From Cyanobacteria bacterium UBA11153 (GTDB taxonomy: Bacteria > Cyanobacteriota > Cyanobacteriia > Cyanobacteriales > Coleofasciculaceae), in the NCBI GenBank assembly GCA_003511885.1, contig DOIX01000329.1, positions 13,571-33,101 on the forward strand: a stretch of DNA of 19,531 nt, read 5' to 3'. This document shows positions 16,539 to 19,531 of this stretch, piece after piece. A model generated the notes under the pieces. It was not told the origin of the DNA, did not search any database, and saw only the letters and a program-made list of their open reading frames with translations. The first letter of the stretch is position 1, and each line of letters starts with the position of its first letter. The translations under genes were made by a program, and so were the position numbers.

Positions 16539-16829
16539 CAATCTTTAACTCCCATTAATTATGATTACAACTTATTGGTTCTTGTCTAATGATGATTTTA
16601 TATTATGTATATAGCATCAGGATTCAGGTAACTGTTCATTCAGAAAAGAATGTTCATCAAACAAATCTGGGTTAATTTTCTACCAACAGTTTAATTTAAT
16701 CTTCGCGATACAACGGTATTTATTTCGGGAATAATCTTAAAATCGAGACTTTTTCTGGCACTTCCATTACTCAAATGATGGCGGTATTTTAGCTGTACTT
16801 GACAATTCTCTCAAGTCACGTATTGAATA
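16539..16829. other. AT-rich intergenic region
   Basis: About 290 bp separate the divergent starts of the M28 gene and the glycosyltransferase remnant. It is AT-rich, with no open frame of note. TTGACA at 16799-16804 resembles a -35 box, but no matching -10 precedes the ATG at 16830. Nothing else is recognised. Confidence 0.4.
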
Positions 16830-17325
16830 ATGGTAGATTTCACCGTTGCTATTCGTACCTATAATGGTGAAAAACGCCTGCCTGAAGTTTTAGATAAACT
16901 CAAAACTCAGATAGCTGTAGATGATATTTCCTGGGAAATTGTTATTATTGATAATAACAGTATAGATGGTAAAGCCAAAATTATTGAGGAGTAAACTGCT
17001 ACGCATCTAAATTGGATATGATTCAGTTAGAAAACAAGTCGTCAAACCCTTTCCCCTGCTCCCTTCTCCCCTGCTTTCCCTCAACCAAAACAGACAAATT
17101 AAGTGCGTAACAGCTTATCAGTCTGACTGGCATAATTTTGATCCGCTCAAATATTAATTTGAACCCAAACAGGGCGCATCTTTTGCTAGAAAAAGAGCAA
17201 TTGAGGAAGCAAAAGGTTTTCTGATTGGTTTTCTGGATGATAATAATATTCCAGCAATCGATATTACGAGCGGAATGTGGGGGAATTATCATGAAAAAAG
17301 TCAAGGGAAAACACCGTTGGCGTAG
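16830..17325 (+). pseudogene. Ruined GT2 glycosyltransferase (HpsE-like)
   Basis: The intact N-terminus MVDFTVAIRTYNGEKRLPEV, then WEIVIIDNNS, is typical of a family 2 glycosyltransferase nucleotide-sugar site and resembles HpsE of hormogonium polysaccharide synthesis. After 52 codons a run of five A (16977-16981) shifts the frame and a TGA (16986-16988) ends it; the expected KIIEE continues in the next frame and hits TAA. A non-homologous stretch (about 16996-17112) follows. Homology resumes at 17113 in a third frame with AYQSDWHNFDPLKY, an in-frame TAA, then FEPKQGASFARKRAIEEAKG and LIGFLDDNNIPA. It then fades at about 17260 and reaches TAG at 17323 in a palindromic repeat. More than half of a normal protein is missing. 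The - strand frame at 17023-17304 is the antisense shadow of this remnant. Confidence 0.85.
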
Positions 17326-17342
17326 CCTGCGCGAAGCGCATA
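17316..17342. repeat. Palindromic repeat at the broken end of the glycosyltransferase
   Basis: GTTGGCGTAGCCTGCGCGAAG continues with CGCATA. Its core is a 5-bp stem, TGCGC and GCGCA, with loop GAA (17328-17340). Repeats of GGCGTAGCCTGCGCGAAGCGC type are common in cyanobacterial intergenic DNA. It lies exactly where similarity to the glycosyltransferase is lost. Confidence 0.6.
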
Positions 17343-17384
17343 CACCGAACTCAGGTTATTGACATCTTATCACGCACAAAAAAT

Positions 17385-17407
17385 TAGGGTGAGCATTGCC
17401 CACCCTA
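17385..17407. repeat. TAGGGTG...CACCCTA palindrome, possible crtR terminator
   Basis: TAGGGTG (17385-17391) pairs with CACCCTA (17401-17407), and inner GC pairs extend the stem past one mismatch. On the - strand it lies about 90 bp after the crtR stop. GGGTGGGCATTGCCCACCC-type palindromes are common between cyanobacterial genes. No strong T-run follows. Confidence 0.5.
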
Positions 17408-17496
17408 CAAACTCGATAAACTCTAATTGTTATTAGTTGTTGTTTATTGCTTGTTATCTTCCTCACAAACAACAAAAAACACATAACAAATAACCA

Positions 17497-18384
17497 TTAA
17501 CTATCAGCGTGCTTACCGTGAAAACGAATCCCCAAAAAGATATCGTACACAAAACCGAGAAAATCTTTCCCTTGCCAAAGTCCCAAAGATTGAGGACTAC
17601 CTTTTTCATCTAAAAGGGGCTTAGTGGCATAATAAGCTGCCTGATATTTGTACCAAGGTATAGAAGGCCAAAGATGATGAATCAGATGGTAATTCTGACC
17701 CATAATTAGGATATTGAGAATCGGACTGGGATAAACTCTAGCATTTTTCCAGCGATCGCGTTCCTCAAATGGGCGATGGGGTAAATAATCAAAAAATAGT
17801 CCCAAAGCCAAACCTACAACCAATGCTGGAACAAACCAAAAGTTCATGATGTAGGTTAAAAAGCCGTACTGAGAAGCCAAATAAATGACAATTCCCACAA
17901 AAGCTCGGCTCAAAAACCATTCCAATAACTCAAATTTGCGCCACAGTCTCCGCTTAAAGAAGAATATCTCGTGATAGAAAAAACGCGCTGCAATCAACCA
18001 GAGAGGTCCACCCGTTGAAACAAAATGATCTGGGTCATTTTCTGGGTCATTAACATTAGCATGATGCTGCATGTGTACCCGCGTGAACACTGGGAAGGCA
18101 AAGCCTAACATCAGCGCACTCCCGTGCCCCATCAGAGCGTTAGCCACTCGATTTTTATGGGCTACATTGTGACAAGCATCATGAATTACTGTACCCGCCA
18201 TGTGCAAGGCGAGGACGTTAATGAAAAAGCAGCACAGATTGGGCCAATTCCACAACCAGTAGCCACAAATCGAGAAGACGACTAAGGCGATCGCTACTAT
18301 GAACATGAGTAGCGTCAGATTGAAGTCTTCGGGAGGACCCAGAAATTCTCTGGGTACTGTCAGCGGCTTACTGGCCTCCGACAT
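17497..18384 (-). CDS. crtR: Beta-carotene hydroxylase CrtR
   Basis: CrtR adds 3-hydroxyl groups to beta-ionone rings, making zeaxanthin from beta-carotene and serving myxoxanthophyll synthesis. It is an integral membrane di-iron enzyme of the fatty-acid-desaturase superfamily. The 295-residue product shows the three histidine boxes: HDACHNVAH (H68, H72, H76), HMQHH (H104, H107, H108) and HLIHH (H233, H236, H237), plus LPHRPFEERDRW (201-212). Four or so hydrophobic segments are visible (about 22-45, 50-66, 160-178, 180-200). Length agrees with cyanobacterial CrtR. GGAG lies about 12 nt before the ATG, a little far. A near-consensus promoter sits upstream (18442-18469). The gene is divergent from the COP23-like gene. 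A different desaturase-like hydroxylase (CrtW ketolase) is much less likely from the motifs. Confidence 0.95.
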   Translation of the reverse strand: MSEASKPLTVPREFLGPPEDFNLTLLMFIVAIALVVFSICGYWLWNWPNLCCFFINVLALHMAGTVIHDACHNVAHKNRVANALMGHGSALMLGFAFPVFTRVHMQHHANVNDPENDPDHFVSTGGPLWLIAARFFYHEIFFFKRRLWRKFELLEWFLSRAFVGIVIYLASQYGFLTYIMNFWFVPALVVGLALGLFFDYLPHRPFEERDRWKNARVYPSPILNILIMGQNYHLIHHLWPSIPWYKYQAAYYATKPLLDEKGSPQSLGLWQGKDFLGFVYDIFLGIRFHGKHADS

Positions 18385-18695
18385 CGTTAGTCTTTGCTCC
18401 TTGTTAGCGTGTCTTCTGCCAGTATAAGGCTTCTTAACCCAATTATAAAGATTTGTTGCAATTTGCCAATATAATCAAATTTTTCAAATTTATAAGCAAA
18501 CGATATTTATCTCCCTCTGGCTGCTCATCTCCGGCTTTGGCGAAACCTTCCTCTCAAATCCATCGTCTTGTTATCGAGGAGTAGCAAGCCACCCAGTAAA
18601 AGTCACCAATTCCAAATGGGGAAATAGTTTTAAGTGTCTCTCTGCTCCCCTTCTCCCCTCCTCCCGACTTCCCACTCCCTATCCCAGAGGACAAA
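18385..18695. other. Divergent intergenic region between crtR and the COP23-like gene
   Basis: About 310 bp hold the crtR promoter on the left and, on the right, a C/T-rich run of CTCCCCTTCTCCC type (about 18640-18680), similar to the one at about 17041-17080. GAGG at 18687-18690, 5 nt before the ATG at 18696, is a plausible ribosome binding site for the COP23-like gene. A short frame on the - strand (18554-18736) is antisense to that C/T-rich run and is not accepted. Confidence 0.5.
18442..18469 (-). promoter_or_regulatory. Candidate crtR promoter (TTGGCA-16 bp-TATAAT)
   Basis: On the - strand TTGGCA (18464-18469) and a perfect TATAAT (18442-18447) are separated by 16 bp, close to the sigma-70/SigA consensus. 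Transcription would start near 18435, giving an untranslated leader of about 50 nt. Confidence 0.6.
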
Positions 18696-19436
18696 ATGAG
18701 GCAATTCTTGAAAACCGTGTCAGCGAGTATCGCCATTTTTCTTTCCAGTCATTCCGCCTTGGCTCTAAAGAATGGGACATCATCTACGATAGCTCAAGAC
18801 CAAGATCCAGCGAAGATTACCTTAGCTCAAAAACAGGAAGATCTGGATAATTCAGCCGATGAACCTCGATTTACCTGTCAGTTCATCAATGGAGATTACA
18901 CAGTGATGTACAGTCCAGAAAGTCAACCTGGTCAAGCATACCCTTGGGCAACACCTAGCGAGATGGGTGGTGGCTGGACTCCAGAAAGGCGCTGTAATGA
19001 GATTAGTAGACGTTTGGAATTCTACAGACCAGATGGTTTAGTGGAAATGCGAACAGCAGTGGAAAATGGTTATGATATTATCTGCGTCACCACCGAAGAA
19101 GTTCCAAACTGTCGGATTGTTCTGACTGTACCGGATGGAGAAGATCCCATAGAATTGCGCGATCGCGTTTTTGATAACTTGATTGTTGCCGATAGCGGTG
19201 AGTCTACGGATCCGATCCCCACATTTGTTGATGGGGGTAGCGGTTCTAATTTATTAGATCGTGTTTTCAATGAAGGTTTATCTGCTCTGGGTATCAACAA
19301 AAACCAGAATCACCATCCCGATGGTATCAATCTTAGACCATTCTTAGATCCTGCTGATGGCGGTACAGGCACTCAGCTCGACAACTCCCAGCTTACCCCC
19401 TCCCATTATCGGTTAAATCCAGATGGGTTTCGCTAG
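18696..19436 (+). CDS. Exported COP23-domain protein
   Basis: The 246-residue product has a signal peptide (residues 1 to about 24, cleavage near ALA|L). Residues about 57-165 resemble COP23, the 23-kDa circadian-oscillating membrane-associated protein described in a unicellular cyanobacterium. Visible features are FTCQFINGDYTVMYSP with WTPERRCNEISRRLEFY and, further on, YDIICVTTEEVPNCRIVLTV. Four cysteines (in TCQF, RRCNE, IICVT and PNCRI) could form two disulfides outside the plasma membrane. The C-terminal 80 residues are Gly/Asp/Asn-rich and low in predicted structure. The biochemical role of COP23 proteins is unknown. GAGG 5 nt before the ATG supports the start. The gene is divergent from crtR. 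Confidence 0.75.
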   Translation: MRQFLKTVSASIAIFLSSHSALALKNGTSSTIAQDQDPAKITLAQKQEDLDNSADEPRFTCQFINGDYTVMYSPESQPGQAYPWATPSEMGGGWTPERRCNEISRRLEFYRPDGLVEMRTAVENGYDIICVTTEEVPNCRIVLTVPDGEDPIELRDRVFDNLIVADSGESTDPIPTFVDGGSGSNLLDRVFNEGLSALGINKNQNHHPDGINLRPFLDPADGGTGTQLDNSQLTPSHYRLNPDGFR

Positions 19437-19451
19437 GAGGTCAAATTTGAA

Positions 19452-19474
19452 TCCCCTTCGTTTCAACAAGGGGA
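19452..19474. terminator. Hairpin after the COP23-like gene
   Basis: TCCCCTT (19452-19458) and AAGGGGA (19468-19474) form a perfect 7-bp stem with a 9-nt loop, 15 bp after the stop codon. No T-run follows, so it is a weak intrinsic terminator at best, or a dispersed palindrome. Confidence 0.4.
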
Positions 19475-19499
19475 GTATGTCAAGTGTCTGTTATAGCGA

Positions 19500-19520
19500 G
19501 GGACTAGGGGCTAGGGGCTA
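19500..19520. repeat. Tandem heptamer repeat (GGGGCTA x3)
   Basis: GGGACTA, GGGGCTA and GGGGCTA follow in tandem. It is the same heptamer as at 8886-8899 and, inverted, 579-599. Confidence 0.65.
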
Positions 19521-19531
19521 TTGGCTCAGGA

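Noticed and set aside
16799..16829. TTGACA considered as a promoter for the glycosyltransferase remnant
   Set aside because: No acceptable -10 box lies between it and the ATG.
17023..17304. 93-codon - strand frame
   Set aside because: It is antisense to the glycosyltransferase remnant, whose + strand translation has clear GT2-like motifs.

Overview
The window looks like chromosome of a cyanobacterium, most likely a filamentous, Oscillatoriales-type one. About a dozen HIP1 octamers (GCGATCGC; for example at 348, 1147 and 4177) occur in 19.5 kb, where chance predicts well under one. Many short dispersed repeats sit between genes. The genes include a CrtR-type beta-carotene hydroxylase, a COP23-type protein, a kinase with pentapeptide repeats and hydrogenase maturation genes. 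The genus cannot be fixed from the sequence alone.

Layout on the + strand: after about 700 bp of repeat-bearing intergenic DNA come mtnP (methylthioadenosine salvage) and a large exported beta-propeller/phosphoesterase. The [NiFe]-hydrogenase maturation cluster hypE-hypA-hypB follows (hypA and hypB overlap by 10 bp), then a membrane-bound HAMP-SpoIIE/PP2C phosphatase. Next are a lipoprotein with a von Willebrand A domain (YfbK-like), an exported thioredoxin-fold-like protein of unknown role, and a Ser/Thr kinase with a membrane segment and C-terminal pentapeptide repeats. On the - strand, convergent with the kinase, are an exported caspase-like cysteine protease and, just upstream of it, an M28 zinc peptidase; the two may be co-transcribed. 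A ruined GT2 glycosyltransferase (resembling HpsE of hormogonium polysaccharide synthesis) lies on the + strand before crtR (- strand). crtR and the COP23-like gene at the right end are divergent.

The coherent modules are Ni delivery to hydrogenase (HypA/HypB) with cyanide-ligand synthesis (HypE); possible phospho-signalling (the SpoIIE phosphatase and the kinase lie 3.6 kb apart with no shown link); and a pair of adjacent peptidases. No defence island, CRISPR array, intact transposon, tRNA or rRNA gene was recognised.

The most interesting observations concern DNA structure. Dispersed palindromic repeats lie in frame inside two otherwise intact genes (the M28 peptidase and the kinase). Between about 9.4 and 13.8 kb the coding strand alternates between A+C-rich and G+T-rich blocks whose edges fall inside genes and whose centres fall on gene junctions. 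Heptamer tandem repeats mark several gene ends, one supplying the hypB stop codon. I found no convincing new multi-gene system.
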